DNA of 64,000 nucleotides from NCBI GenBank assembly GCA_036389335.1, contig DASVQC010000065.1, positions 1-64,000 on the forward strand. Reading direction: 5' to 3'. Position numbers and translations under genes: made by a program. Origin of the DNA: JAIVGV01 sp036389335. GTDB lineage: Bacteria; Acidobacteriota; Blastocatellia; Pyrinomonadales; Pyrinomonadaceae. The notes beneath the pieces are model-generated. The model was not told the DNA's origin. It was given only the letters and a program-made list of their open reading frames with translations, and did no database searches. Of this stretch, positions 9,597 to 18,555 are shown one piece after another (position 1 is the stretch's first letter; the number at the start of each line of letters is the position of its first letter).

Positions 9597-9735
9597 AGTA
9601 GTCAGTAGTCAGTAGTCAGTAGTCAGTAATCCGTTGTGCGTCGTTAGTTGCTTTTGTGTGATGCAGAAGCTGAGTGACTAAATCTCTGAGCGTTAGCTCG
9701 TGAAGCATTAACTACTGACTACTGACTACTGACTA
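9597..9735. repeat. Inverted array of 7-bp repeats (AGTAGTC/GACTACT family)
   Basis: The left arm (9597-9628) has four tandem AGTAGTC-type heptamers. The right arm (9711-9735) has three complementary GACTACT units. An 80-bp loop of mixed sequence separates them. The right arm ends about 30 bp before the thiolase start. The arms could pair perfectly over 20 bp or more. Confidence 0.85.
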
Positions 9736-9767
9736 TCGTCTACGGCCAGCATTTTAAGAGAGACTTG

Positions 9768-10955
9768 ATGGCAATGAAAGACATTTATCTGGTCGGCGCG
9801 GCGCGCACGCCCATCGGGCGCTTCGGGGGCGCGCTGGCGGGGCTGACGGCTGCCGAGATGGGCGAGGCGGCGGCGAGGGCGAGCCTTCGGCGCGCGGGCC
9901 TCGCGGCGGGCGACGTGCAGGAGCTGATCTGGGGCTGCGCGCGGCAGGCGGGCGGCGGGCCCAACGTCGCGCGGCAGATCGGCCACCGCGCGGGCGTGCC
10001 CGACAGCGTGCCCGCCTTCACGGTCAATCAGGCGTGCGGGTCGGGGCTGAAGTCGATCATCCTCGCGGCGCAGGAGATCGCGCTCGGTCGCGCGCGGGCG
10101 GTGCTGGCCGGCGGCGTCGAGTCGATGTCGCGCGTGCCCTACTTCGCGGAGGGCGCGCGGTGGGGCGCGAAGATGGGCAACGTCGATCTGGTGGACGGGA
10201 TGTACCGCGACGGCTTCAACGATCCGCTCTCCGGCCTCGTCATGGGCGAGACGGCGGAGAACCTCGCGCGGCAGTACGAGATCGCGCGCGTCGAGCAGGA
10301 CGAGTTCGCGCTGCGCTCGCAGCGGCGGGCGGCGGCGGCGATTGACTCCGGCAGGTTCGACGAGGAGATCACGCCCGTCGAGACCAAGGGGCGCAAGGGC
10401 GAGCCCGTCACGTTCGCGCGCGACGAGCACCCGCGCGCCGACACTTCCGCCGAGAGCTTGCGGAAGCTCGCGCCGGTCTTCGCCAAGGACGGCACGGTGA
10501 CGGCGGGCAACTCTTCCGGCATCACGGACGGCGCGGCGGCGGTCTGCGTGCTCGGCGAAGAGGCTTTGAAGGGGACGAACGCCGCGCCGCTCGCCCGCGT
10601 CGTCGATTACGAGATCGCGGGCGTCGCGCCGGAGGTGATGGGCATCGGGCCCGTGCCCGCGGTGCGCGCGCTGCTCGCGCGGCAGAAGTTGACGCTGGAT
10701 CGGATCGATCTCGTCGAGCTGAACGAGGCTTTCGCCGCGCAGGTCATCGCGTGCGACCGCGAGCTGCGCTTCGACGCGGAAAGGCTGAACGTCAACGGCG
10801 GCTCGATCGCGCTCGGCCACCCCATCGGCTGCACGGGCGTCCGCATCACGACGACGCTGCTCTACGAGATGAAGCGCAGGGGCGCGCGCCTCGGACTCTC
10901 GACGCTCTGCGTCAGCGGCGGCATGGGGCTCGCGCTCCTCGTCGAGCGCGTCTGA
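9768..10955 (+). CDS. Acetyl-CoA C-acetyltransferase (thiolase)
   Basis: A 395-residue thiolase that condenses or cleaves acyl-CoA (acetoacetyl-CoA to acetyl-CoA). The nucleophilic Cys lies in NQACGSG (about residue 90), the catalytic His in GHPIGCTG (about 350) and the second Cys in CVSGGMG (about 381). GGVESMSR is also conserved. Length is normal for the family. ATG 9768 is preferred over the in-frame TTG at 9765 because AAGAGAG lies about 6 bp upstream. No beta-oxidation partner genes are adjacent, so fadA versus atoB type cannot be decided from context. Confidence 0.95.
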   Translation: MAMKDIYLVGAARTPIGRFGGALAGLTAAEMGEAAARASLRRAGLAAGDVQELIWGCARQAGGGPNVARQIGHRAGVPDSVPAFTVNQACGSGLKSIILAAQEIALGRARAVLAGGVESMSRVPYFAEGARWGAKMGNVDLVDGMYRDGFNDPLSGLVMGETAENLARQYEIARVEQDEFALRSQRRAAAAIDSGRFDEEITPVETKGRKGEPVTFARDEHPRADTSAESLRKLAPVFAKDGTVTAGNSSGITDGAAAVCVLGEEALKGTNAAPLARVVDYEIAGVAPEVMGIGPVPAVRALLARQKLTLDRIDLVELNEAFAAQVIACDRELRFDAERLNVNGGSIALGHPIGCTGVRITTTLLYEMKRRGARLGLSTLCVSGGMGLALLVERV

Positions 10956-10971
10956 CGCGCCCGGTCGAGTG

Positions 10972-11028
10972 GGCGCGCGTCTAAAGCGCGATTGAGTGAA
11001 GGCGCGTCTAGAGGCGCGATTGAGTCAG
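10972..11028. repeat. Short direct repeat between thiolase and GNAT genes
   Basis: Two near-identical ~27-bp units, each containing GCGTCTA followed by GCGCGATTGAGT, lie head to tail between the thiolase stop and the acetyltransferase start. They are followed by a GAGCGCCCGGCGCTC dyad. No coding function is seen. Confidence 0.55.
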
Positions 11029-11079
11029 CGAGCGCCCGGCGCTCGCTTGAGCGAAGCGCGACCGCCCGCGCGCGAGAGA

Positions 11080-11607
11080 ATGGATCAGTCGAACACCTCC
11101 ATCCGCCGTGCCGACGCCGCCGACGCCGCCCTGCTCGCGGAGCTGGGCGCGCGCACCTTCCGCGACACCTTCGCCGACAGCACCAAGCCCGAAGACATGA
11201 TCGCCTACCTGTCCGCCGCCTTCGGCACAGAGATACAGGCGGCGGAGCTTGCCGACGCTCGCTCGACCTTCTTCGTCGCCGAGACCGACGGCGCAGCGAG
11301 CGGCTACGCGAAGCTGCACGCGGGCGAGGCGGAGCCGTGCGTCGAGGGTGGCAAACCCGTCGAGCTGGCCCGCCTCTACGTCGGGCGGGAGTGGTTCGGT
11401 CGCGGCGTCGGCGCGTTGCTGATGCGCGCGTGCGTCGAGGAGGCGCGGCGCGCGGGCCACGCGACGATGTGGCTCGGCGTGTGGGAGCACAACGCGCGCG
11501 CGCAGGCCTTCTACCGCAAGTGGGGCTTCCGCGCGGTCGGCGAGCACGTCTTCCCCGTGGGCTCCGATCCGCAGATCGATCTGATCATGGAGCGCGCGCT
11601 CGTATGA
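11080..11607 (+). CDS. GNAT-family N-acetyltransferase
   Basis: A 175-residue acetyltransferase. The acetyl-CoA binding motif A region reads VGREWFGRGVGALLMRAC, and the closing motif is AQAFYRKWGFRAVGEH. Both are typical of GNAT enzymes. The start was set at ATG 11080 (MDQSNTS), because the upstream extension is arginine-rich, unlike family N-termini, and overlaps the direct repeats. A GAGAGA stretch precedes the ATG. The stop overlaps the start of the next gene (ATGA), so the two are translationally coupled. The substrate is unknown. Confidence 0.88.
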   Translation: MDQSNTSIRRADAADAALLAELGARTFRDTFADSTKPEDMIAYLSAAFGTEIQAAELADARSTFFVAETDGAASGYAKLHAGEAEPCVEGGKPVELARLYVGREWFGRGVGALLMRACVEEARRAGHATMWLGVWEHNARAQAFYRKWGFRAVGEHVFPVGSDPQIDLIMERALV

Positions 11608-12032
11608 GAACGTCTTACCTGCCCGTCGTCCTCGTCGTCTTCGGCAACATCCTCTACCACGTCTCGCAGAGATCGGTCCCGAAGTCCGCGAACCCGCTCG
11701 CGACGATGACGGTCGCCTACGCGGTCGGGATTTTACTCTGCGCCGCGGGCAGCATCTTTTACCCGTCGGAGAGGTCATTCATCGCGTCGATCCGCGGGTC
11801 GGGCTGGACGGCCATCGTCATCGGCGTGGGCGTCGCCGCCGTCGAGATCGGCTTCCTGCTGGCGTACCGCGCGGGCTGGCGGATCAGCGTCGCGCCCGTC
11901 GTGGCGAGCGCCGCCGTGGCGCTGCTCCTGATACCCGTCGGCGTCGGGCTCTTCGGCGAACGCCTTTCCGTCCGCAACGTGATCGGCGTCGCGCTCTGCG
12001 TCGCCGGGTTGCTCTTCCTCGCGCGCGAGTAG
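11604..12032 (+). CDS. EamA-like half transporter (DMT superfamily)
   Basis: A 142-residue integral membrane protein of four to five hydrophobic helices, ending in an EamA-like motif (GERLSVRNVIGVALCVAGLLFL). That is half the length of a classical ten-helix drug/metabolite transporter, so it would act as a dimer, as small DMT proteins do. ATG 11604 overlaps the acetyltransferase stop by 4 bp. Co-expression with a GNAT enzyme suggests linked handling of a small amine or metabolite, which is inference. Confidence 0.72.
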   Translation: MRTSYLPVVLVVFGNILYHVSQRSVPKSANPLATMTVAYAVGILLCAAGSIFYPSERSFIASIRGSGWTAIVIGVGVAAVEIGFLLAYRAGWRISVAPVVASAAVALLLIPVGVGLFGERLSVRNVIGVALCVAGLLFLARE

Positions 12033-12056
12033 GCGCACGCGCGCCGGACTCGGGTG

Positions 12057-12192
12057 GTGTCCCGGTTCCGTCTTTCCTCCGTGCCCCCTCCGTGTCCTCT
12101 GTGCCTCTGTGGTGAGTGCTTACGATCCCTCCTTCACCACAGAGGCACAGAGGACACGGAGGGGGCACAGAGTAGAAATCTAATCAGGACTT
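12057..12192. repeat. Dispersed palindromic element, copy B (CACCACAGAGG family)
   Basis: It begins GTGTCCC and closes AATCAGGAC. Inside, left arm 12077-12116 and right arm 12134-12172 are complementary (CTCTGTGCCTCTGTGGTGAG versus CACCACAGAGGCACAGAGGA) around a ~17-bp loop. This is close to the consensus of the family. It fills the space after the EamA-like gene. Confidence 0.88.
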
Positions 12193-12289
12193 CGCCCGGA
12201 CGTGCGCGCCGTTGTCCTTCGCGCGCGCCGCGCTGTTACAATTCACGCTCGCCGTGTTAACGGATCGCGCCCGCGCCCCGTCTCTACGA

Positions 12290-12334
12290 AGGACGTTGGC
12301 GCGGGCCAGCTCGGGAGGACGTTGGCGCGGGCCA
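12290..12334. repeat. 19-bp direct repeat
   Basis: AGGACGTTGGCGCGGGCCA occurs at 12290-12308 and again at 12316-12334, in the gap before the secreted protein at 12462. Nothing else coding is seen between 12193 and 12461. Confidence 0.7.
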
Positions 12335-12461
12335 ACTTGCGGGCGCGGGCGGGGCATCACAGTTCATGCCTCTCCCAAGCACGAAAGACGGGTGACTAAA
12401 CGGACGGACGGCGCGTGCCGCCGCCTTTTATATTTCAGTCGAAAGGGCCTTGTGAATTTTT

Positions 12462-13505
12462 ATGAGAAAGCATCTAGCGATCCTGTCCGCGCTCGCCGCG
12501 CTGACCCTCGCGCCGTCGGCGTCGGCGCAGACTCGCCGCGCGCAGGCTTCCCCCGCCCGGCGCGGCGCGGCGACGAGCGCCACGACCGCGGGCGTCCTCG
12601 CGCAGCTCCCCGCCTCGGACGCCGTGATGACGGTTGACGTGAAGCGGCTGTTCGGAGAGGCGATGCCGCGCGCCTACGCGAGCAACCAAGCGGAGCTGGC
12701 GCGCGTCAACGGCGAGATCGACAAGTTCAGGGAGCGCACCGGGCTCGACGCGCGCAAGTTCGCGCAGCTCGCCTTCGGCGTGCGCTACGTCGAGACCCCC
12801 TCGGGCGCGACGACGATGGAGGCGGTCGCCATCGCGCGCGGCGCGTTCGACACCGGCGCGTTCGTCTCGGCGGGCCGCCTCGCGTCGAACGGCAAGTATC
12901 AGGAGACGAAGTACGGCGGGAAGACCGTGCACCTTTTCAGCTTCGACGATCAGGTGAAGCTGCTCGGGCTGTTCAAAGTTCACTTGACGGAGCTGGCGGT
13001 CTCGGCCCTCGACGCCAACACGCTCGCCATCGGCAAGCCCTCGCGCGTGCGCGAGGCGATTGACGCGGCTGCCGGGCGCGGTCGCGTCTCCGCCGAGGTC
13101 GCCGGCCTCGCCGCGCACACACCCGACGCCATCGTCGGCCTCGGCGGCGCGCTCCCGGCGAGCGCGACGCGCAACCTCGACTTCCTGAGCGCGGAGTTCA
13201 GCCGCAGCGTCGCCTCGATCCGGCAGTTTTACGGATCGGTCGGCGCGACCTCCGAGGGCTTCCGGATGCAGACGGTCTTCCGCACGGAGACGGCGGGCGC
13301 GGCGAAGACCCTCGGCGACACGGTCGAGGGCTTGAAGCAGTTCGCGCCTTTCGCCATCGGGCAGATGGCGAAAGGCGACGCGGAGAAGGCGCGGCTGCTG
13401 CGCAGCGTCGTCGGCGCGACGCGCGTCTCGGCGCAGGGCAACGAGCTACAGATCACCCTCGCGCTCGCCGAGGGCGATCTCGCCGGGCTGATTCAGGCTT
13501 TCTAA
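12462..13505 (+). CDS. Secreted protein of unknown function
   Basis: A 347-residue protein. Residues 1-23 are a signal peptide (MRKHL, hydrophobic core, then SASAQ with cleavage after Ala-Gln). The mature part begins with a low-complexity Arg/Ala/Thr stretch, then a repeated alpha/beta pattern with conserved-looking segments VLAQLPASDAVMTVDVKRLF and ALDANTLAIGKPSRVREAID. No cysteine pair, metal site or membrane anchor is evident. It is a single-gene unit closed by a strong terminator. Similar proteins are frequent in Acidobacteria, but the function is not known to me. Confidence 0.75.
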   Translation: MRKHLAILSALAALTLAPSASAQTRRAQASPARRGAATSATTAGVLAQLPASDAVMTVDVKRLFGEAMPRAYASNQAELARVNGEIDKFRERTGLDARKFAQLAFGVRYVETPSGATTMEAVAIARGAFDTGAFVSAGRLASNGKYQETKYGGKTVHLFSFDDQVKLLGLFKVHLTELAVSALDANTLAIGKPSRVREAIDAAAGRGRVSAEVAGLAAHTPDAIVGLGGALPASATRNLDFLSAEFSRSVASIRQFYGSVGATSEGFRMQTVFRTETAGAAKTLGDTVEGLKQFAPFAIGQMAKGDAEKARLLRSVVGATRVSAQGNELQITLALAEGDLAGLIQAF

Positions 13506-13532
13506 AATAGGCCGGGCCGCGAAGGCGAAAAG

Positions 13533-13563
13533 AAAAAGCCGGGGCGCTCGTCCCCGGCTTTTT
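13533..13563. terminator. Bidirectional Rho-independent terminator
   Basis: AAAAAGCCGGGG pairs perfectly with CCCCGGCTTTTT across a 7-bp loop. With A-runs on one side and T-runs on the other, it can stop both the plus-strand secreted-protein gene and the minus-strand foldase gene that converge here. Confidence 0.92.
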
Positions 13564-13605
13564 CCGTTCCGCCGCTTCCGCGGCGCGGCGATCCGCGCCG
13601 CAGCC

Positions 13606-15615
13606 CTAACGGCTGCGCGGGGCGACGGGCGGGCGCGGCGCGTCGAGCGAGTCGTCCTCGGCGACGCGCGCGAGCACGTCGTCGTAGACCTTGATCTTGC
13701 CCGCGCGTTCGAGCTTCGCCTTGAGCGCGCCGACGTAGTCCTCGAACACGTCCGTGCGGCGCGAGCTGAGCGTGCTCTGCATGAGCGAGTCGCGCTGCTT
13801 GGCGAACTCGGCGAGATCGGCGTCCTTGCGCTTCGTCATGCCGACGACGACCCACGTCTCGCCCACCTTGATCGGCGTCTTCGTCACCTCGCCCTCCTTC
13901 AGGGCGTTGATGGCCTCGTCCGCCGCGGGGCTCGTGCCGGCTTCGGCGAGCGGCGTGCCGAGCTTGTAGGCGGGCAGCGGCTTGGCCTCCAGCCCCGCCT
14001 TCTCGGCGGCTGCCTTGAGATCGGCTGCCGAGTTCGCGCCGCCCGCGATCTCGCGCGCCGTCTGTTCGAGCGCGCCGCGCGCCTTCTCCAGCTTGACGCG
14101 CGCCTCGACCTTGTCTCTGACCTCGGAGAGATCGGGGATGCGCGGCTCGCGCCGCTCGACGAGCGAGGGGATCGCGAAGCCGTTCTTGACGCTCACGCGG
14201 TCGCCCACGTCGCCCGGGTTTTGCAGCGGCTTGATCGCCTCCTCGAACTGCGGGCTGCTCCCGATGTCGGGCACGTCGTCGCCCGGCTTGATGAAGGGCG
14301 TCTCCTTGATCATCTCCGCGGGGGCCATGTTCGCCTCCGCCGCCAGCTCCTGCGCGACCTTCTGGAAGTCCTTCGTCTCCCTGAGCCGGGCGGCGGCGCG
14401 CGCGGCGAGATCGGCTGCCGCCTTGTAGGCGCGCTGGTTGCGCTGCGAGGCGAGCAGCTCGGGCTTGGCCTCCTCGAACGACTTCGTCACGGCGTCGCCG
14501 CGCCGGATGATGTAGTAGGCGTCGCCGTACTTGACGGGCTCGTAAACCTGCCCCTCCTGCGTCAGGTCGAAGACGTGCTGGAGCGGGTCTTTCGTCGCCG
14601 CCGGGTCTTTCTTGACGGGCTTGGGGAGCCAGCCGCCGGCCTTGGCCGTCGCGGGGTCTTCCGAGTTGCCCTTCGCCACCTCGGCGAACTTCTCCGCCGA
14701 GACGAGCGTGCCGTCCTTGTGCAGCTCGTTGAGCAGCGCGTTGGCCTTGCCGAAGACCTGCTGATCGAGCGCGGGCGTCGCCACCTTCAATACGATCTGC
14801 TGCGCCCGCACGCCCGCGATCTTGTTCTCCGGCTTGACCTGATCGTAGGCGGCGCGCAGGTCGGCGTCCGAGACGCTCAGCTTCTCTCCGACCTTCGACT
14901 GGCTGACGTAGAGGTAGCGAATCTTCACCTGCGGATCGAAGTAGCGGAACTCGCCCTTCTTCTCCTCGTAGAACTTCCGCACCTCCTCGTCCGAGGGCTT
15001 CACCTTCTCGGCCAACTTCTCGGCGGTGACGGGGACGAAGGTGAGATCGAAGGAGGCGTTCTTGCGCGTGAAGTCTTCCTCGACCTCCTTGTCCGAGACC
15101 GTGACGCCCGCCGTCACGAAGGCGCGCAGCTTGTCCGCCGCGATCTGGTTGCGCACCGTCTCCTCGAACTTCTGGACGCTGCCGAACTGCTGCGCGGCGC
15201 GCTCCTTGTAGCGCTCCATGCCGACGAAGGTGCCGGTCGTCGGGTCGGTGTACTGCTTGCGGATCGCGGCGGCCACCTCGGCGTCGGACGCGCCGAAGCC
15301 CAGCCGCACCGCCTCCTGCGCGATGATCTGATCGCGCACGAGGCCGTCGAGGAAGCGGCGGTCGCCGCCGAGCTGCGCGAGGCTGATCTGGCCGCCGAAC
15401 ATGTTGCGGTAGTTCTCTTTGATCCGGTTCAGATCGCCGACCGTGATCTCTTCGCCGTCCACGGAGGCGAGGACTTCGGCGTTGGTCGCCGCCGCGGCGT
15501 TCGGGCTCCCGTAGCGGTTGAAGGTGAAGAGCACCATCGAGAGCCCGATGACGAGCGCGAAGGTGATGATGAGCCAGTTGCGCGCGCGCTCCATGCGGCT
15601 GAATAGTCTGAGCAT
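13606..15615 (-). CDS. ppiD: PpiD/SurA-type peptidyl-prolyl isomerase
   Basis: A 669-residue membrane-anchored foldase. A single N-terminal helix (about 13-33, WLIITFALVIGLSMVLFTF) leaves the rest in the periplasm. A SurA_N-like helical domain follows (about 50-240), then a parvulin PPIase domain at about 270-375 (AQQIVLKV..., GGWLPK..., DAYYIIRR). A long helical C-terminal region contains a second parvulin-like segment (about 560-600, GEVTKTPIKVGETWVVVGM). Architecture and length match PpiD, which helps newly exported proteins fold. The convergent downstream terminator and a repeat-filled leader isolate it as a single transcription unit. The exact symbol is by architecture, not orthology. 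Confidence 0.85.
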   Translation of the reverse strand: MLRLFSRMERARNWLIITFALVIGLSMVLFTFNRYGSPNAAAATNAEVLASVDGEEITVGDLNRIKENYRNMFGGQISLAQLGGDRRFLDGLVRDQIIAQEAVRLGFGASDAEVAAAIRKQYTDPTTGTFVGMERYKERAAQQFGSVQKFEETVRNQIAADKLRAFVTAGVTVSDKEVEEDFTRKNASFDLTFVPVTAEKLAEKVKPSDEEVRKFYEEKKGEFRYFDPQVKIRYLYVSQSKVGEKLSVSDADLRAAYDQVKPENKIAGVRAQQIVLKVATPALDQQVFGKANALLNELHKDGTLVSAEKFAEVAKGNSEDPATAKAGGWLPKPVKKDPAATKDPLQHVFDLTQEGQVYEPVKYGDAYYIIRRGDAVTKSFEEAKPELLASQRNQRAYKAAADLAARAAARLRETKDFQKVAQELAAEANMAPAEMIKETPFIKPGDDVPDIGSSPQFEEAIKPLQNPGDVGDRVSVKNGFAIPSLVERREPRIPDLSEVRDKVEARVKLEKARGALEQTAREIAGGANSAADLKAAAEKAGLEAKPLPAYKLGTPLAEAGTSPAADEAINALKEGEVTKTPIKVGETWVVVGMTKRKDADLAEFAKQRDSLMQSTLSSRRTDVFEDYVGALKAKLERAGKIKVYDDVLARVAEDDSLDAPRPPVAPRSR

Positions 15616-15765
15616 CGTTCGAGTTCCCCGAAAGAAGAGATTAGGACTGTCGCGAGGCGGCCCGCGCCGGCGGAGGTGGCGCGCGCCGCGTAAGGCGCGC
15701 GCGAGAGCGTTCCCGCGAACCGCGAATTGTAATTGAGAGGCGCGCGCCGCCGCAACCGGGGGCGC

Positions 15766-15923
15766 GGAGGCCAGAGGCCAGAGGCCAGAGGCCAGTTGAC
15801 TCCGCTTTGCGAGTTCATCGCCCGAGACTCGCCGCGGGAGGTGTGATAACTCAACTCACAGACGCCTTTCTCCTGATTCTGACCTCCGACCACTGACCTC
15901 TAGCCTCTGACCTCTGACCTCTG
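15766..15923. repeat. Inverted array of GGCCAGA / TGACCTC words
   Basis: The left arm (15766-15799) is a run of AGGCCAG heptamers. The right arm (15872-15923) is a run of CTCTGACCTCTGACC words. They are partly complementary and enclose ~70 bp of ordinary sequence. The array lies in the divergent gap between ppiD and terC and ends 14 bp before the terC ATG. The right-arm words recur between mreB and mreC (24287-24363). Confidence 0.8.
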
Positions 15924-15936
15924 TATCATTGCCGTC

Positions 15937-16989
15937 ATGCACGAACCGATCTGGCTGTGGGTGGGCTTCACGGCTTTCGTCCTCCTGATGCTCGGCATCG
16001 ATCTGGGGCTGTTCAACCGCAAGGCTCACACGATCAGTTACAAGCAGGCGGTCGGGTGGAGCGCGGTCTGGATCACGCTCGCGCTCCTCTTCGCCGGGGT
16101 GGTCTACTGGCGCAGGCTCACCGAGCTGGGCGCCGACGGCGCGCAGGACTCCGTCCTCAAGTACCTGACCGGCTACATCATCGAGCTGTCGCTCTCGGTC
16201 GATAATCTGTTCGTCTTCCTGCTCATCTTCTCCTACTTCAAAGTCCCCTCGAAGTACCAGCACCGCGTCCTCTACTGGGGCGTGCTCGGCGCGCTCGTCA
16301 TGCGCGCCGTGATGATCCTGGTCGGCGCGGCGCTGATCACGAAGTTCCACTGGATCATCTACCTCTTCGGCGCGTTCCTCATCTACACGGGCGTCAAGAT
16401 GTTCTTCCAGAAGGAGGGCGAGGGGGGCGTCGATCCCGAACGGAACTTGGCGGTGCGCGCCGTCTCGCGCGTGCTGCCCATCGCGCGCGGCTACGACGGG
16501 CAGAGGTTCTTCACGCGCAAGGAGGGCAAGCTCTACGGCACGCTGATGCTCTTGGTGCTCATCACGGTCGAGGTCACGGACCTCGTCTTCGCCGTCGACT
16601 CGATCCCCGCGATCTTCGCCATCACGACCGACCCGTTCATCGTCTACACCTCGAACGTCTTCGCCATCCTCGGCCTGCGCACCTTCTACTTCCTGCTCGC
16701 GGGCGTGGTCGAGAAGTTCCACTACCTCAAGATGGGGCTCGCCGTCGTGCTCACCTTCGTCGGCGTGAAGATGCTGACCGAGGGCTTCCTGCACCGCTAC
16801 CTCGACGAGAGCCACATCATCATGTTCTCGCTCGGCTTCGTCATCCTCGTCCTCGCCGGGTCGGTCGCCGCCTCGCTCCTCTTCCCCAAGAGCTGCGAGA
16901 CGGACATCGAGGTCGAGCTGCCCGAAGGCTTCGGCTCGCCCTACGACGACGACGAGGGCCGGCTCGGCGCCGAAGAGCCGAAGGCGTGA
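15937..16989 (+). CDS. TerC/Alx-family integral membrane protein
   Basis: A 350-residue protein with about eight to nine membrane helices. Family signatures are GIDLGLFNRKAH near the N-terminus, SLSVDNLFVFLLIF and EVTDLVFAVDSIPAIFAIT, whose buried acidic residues are typical of TerC. TerC/Alx proteins export or homeostatically handle Mn2+ and load it into exported enzymes; older names refer to tellurite resistance. There are no other ter genes nearby, so a metal-homeostasis role is more likely than tellurium resistance. The tail (DDDEGRLGAEEPKA) is acidic and cytoplasmic. Confidence 0.92.
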   Translation: MHEPIWLWVGFTAFVLLMLGIDLGLFNRKAHTISYKQAVGWSAVWITLALLFAGVVYWRRLTELGADGAQDSVLKYLTGYIIELSLSVDNLFVFLLIFSYFKVPSKYQHRVLYWGVLGALVMRAVMILVGAALITKFHWIIYLFGAFLIYTGVKMFFQKEGEGGVDPERNLAVRAVSRVLPIARGYDGQRFFTRKEGKLYGTLMLLVLITVEVTDLVFAVDSIPAIFAITTDPFIVYTSNVFAILGLRTFYFLLAGVVEKFHYLKMGLAVVLTFVGVKMLTEGFLHRYLDESHIIMFSLGFVILVLAGSVAASLLFPKSCETDIEVELPEGFGSPYDDDEGRLGAEEPKA

Positions 16990-16991
16990 GG

Positions 16992-17076
16992 AAGGGATGA
17001 GGGATGAGGGATGAGGGATGAAATAAAGGCATTTTGCCTTCTTCTTCATCCCTCATCCCTCATCCCTCATCCCTTG
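16992..17076. repeat. Inverted array of GGGATGA / TCATCCC words
   Basis: AAGGGATGAGGGATGAGGG continues for about 30 bp (16992-17021) and is exactly mirrored by TCATCCC repeats at 17046-17076. The loop itself holds a smaller AAAGGCATTTTGCCTT hairpin. It lies directly after terC and could form a ~30-bp stem. Confidence 0.88.
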
Positions 17077-17273
17077 TTTATGATTCCTCTTGCTGGCTCG
17101 CAATCGCGTGTGTTAATTTTCCAAAGGGACTTGGACGACACGGCCCACGCCCCCGGCCACGCCCCGCCTCACGCGCCGCTTCCCCACGGGAAGCTCCCGG
17201 CGCGCTCGACGTAAAAATTTCCGCTCCGAAATTTTCCCCTCACAGTAAAGGCCCGTCCTCAGGCGTCGTCACT

Positions 17274-18548
17274 ATGGCAACGGTCAGTCCAACCGTCAGC
17301 GGTAAAAAGAAGCGTCTCGATCTCGACTGGTGGGTCGTCTCGAAGCGGCTCGTCTACACGGGCGTCGTGCTCGCCGTCGTCGGCGTCGCGGGGGCCGGGG
17401 CGGGGCTCTACGTCTACCTCTACGGCAACCCGTTCCACAAACTCGATCCGAAGCTCAACGCGCCGGCGGGCGCGCGCTTCCTCTCCTTCGACGGCGACGT
17501 GCAGGTGGTGCGCGCGATGACGCGGGAGCGGCTCCTGGCGCGCAGCGACACGCAGCTCTACCCCGGCGACATCGTGCAGACGCAGACGGACGGACGCGCG
17601 CGCATCCAGCTCGCCGACGGCGCGACGCTCGTCGTGCGCCCGAACAGCGTCGTCACCATCCGCGACAACGCGCGGCTCGAAGACGGCACGCGCACGAACG
17701 TCCGCGTCGCCGTCGACCGCGGTCAGGTCAACGTCCGCACCGAGGAGCAGGCCGAGGGCTCGCACAACGTCGTCGAGACGCCGCTCGCCAAGAACAACCT
17801 CGGCTCGCAGACGGGCGCGTCCTTCGGCGTGCGCGAGGACAACACGGAGGACATCCGCGTCGGCGCGGGCCGCGTCGAGACGACGACGCGCGGCGGAGAG
17901 AAGACCGTCATCACGGGCGGCGAGTACGTCGCGCTGAACCAGTCGGGCAGCGTCAAGAGCCGCGAGCACCTCCTCGACACGCCGTCGCCCTCGGCACCGC
18001 GCGATCTGGAAAAGATCGCCGTCGGCTCGAACGGCGTGACCGACGTGACGCTGCGCTGGCAGCGGCCCGCGTCGGGCGCGGCGAAGTTCTACCGCGTCGA
18101 GGTCGCCACCTCGCCGTTCTTCGTCGCCGCGGGCAAGGTCGTCGAGCGCGACCAGTTGGAGACGACGAGTTTCAACGCGAGCCAGTTGCGCCCCGGCGTC
18201 TACTTCTGGCGCGTGCGCGCCACCGCCTCCTCGACGCAGACGAGCGACTGGAGCGATCCGCAGAAGTTCACCGTCGCCGCCGGCGCGGGCGGCGGCGAAC
18301 GACTCACGGTCTCGGGCGTCACCTTCGAGTACGTCGCGGGCACGGTCTACCTCGCGCGCGGTCGCACGCAGGCGGGCAACACCGTCCGCGTCGCCGGGCG
18401 CGACACGGTCGCCGCCGACGACGGCACGTTCCAGCTCCAGACGAACATCCCCAAAGGGGCGCGCGAGGTCTGGGTCGAGGTCGAAGACCCGCAGGGCAAC
18501 AGCCAGCGCACGCGCGTCGCCGTCGCCGCCGACGCGCCGGCCAGATGA
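17274..18548 (+). CDS. FecR-domain protein with fibronectin-like C-terminal part
   Basis: A 424-residue single-pass membrane protein. It has a short basic cytoplasmic N-terminus, a transmembrane helix at about 24-46 (LVYTGVVLAVVGVAGAGAGLYVYLY), a FecR domain at about 65-230 (YPGDIVQTQTDGRARIQLADG...) and a fibronectin/Ig-like module (VTLRWQRPASGAAKFYRVEV, GVYFWRVRAT) at about 250-335, then a carbohydrate- or filament-like tail. FecR-domain proteins in this phylum often sit in the envelope. No sigma/TonB partner is adjacent, so classical iron signalling is not supported. ATG 17274 was chosen because the upstream extension lacks family features and overlaps the repeat region. Confidence 0.82.
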   Translation: MATVSPTVSGKKKRLDLDWWVVSKRLVYTGVVLAVVGVAGAGAGLYVYLYGNPFHKLDPKLNAPAGARFLSFDGDVQVVRAMTRERLLARSDTQLYPGDIVQTQTDGRARIQLADGATLVVRPNSVVTIRDNARLEDGTRTNVRVAVDRGQVNVRTEEQAEGSHNVVETPLAKNNLGSQTGASFGVREDNTEDIRVGAGRVETTTRGGEKTVITGGEYVALNQSGSVKSREHLLDTPSPSAPRDLEKIAVGSNGVTDVTLRWQRPASGAAKFYRVEVATSPFFVAAGKVVERDQLETTSFNASQLRPGVYFWRVRATASSTQTSDWSDPQKFTVAAGAGGGERLTVSGVTFEYVAGTVYLARGRTQAGNTVRVAGRDTVAADDGTFQLQTNIPKGAREVWVEVEDPQGNSQRTRVAVAADAPAR

Positions 18549-18555
18549 AAGGTCG

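Noticed and set aside
12193..12461. Possible tRNA or small RNA in the gap before 12462
   Set aside because: No cloverleaf or clear hairpin with terminator could be drawn by eye; only a 19-bp direct repeat is seen.
15937..16989. Tellurite-resistance operon
   Set aside because: TerC occurs alone; no terA/B/D/E/Z-like genes are adjacent, so metal homeostasis is the safer reading.
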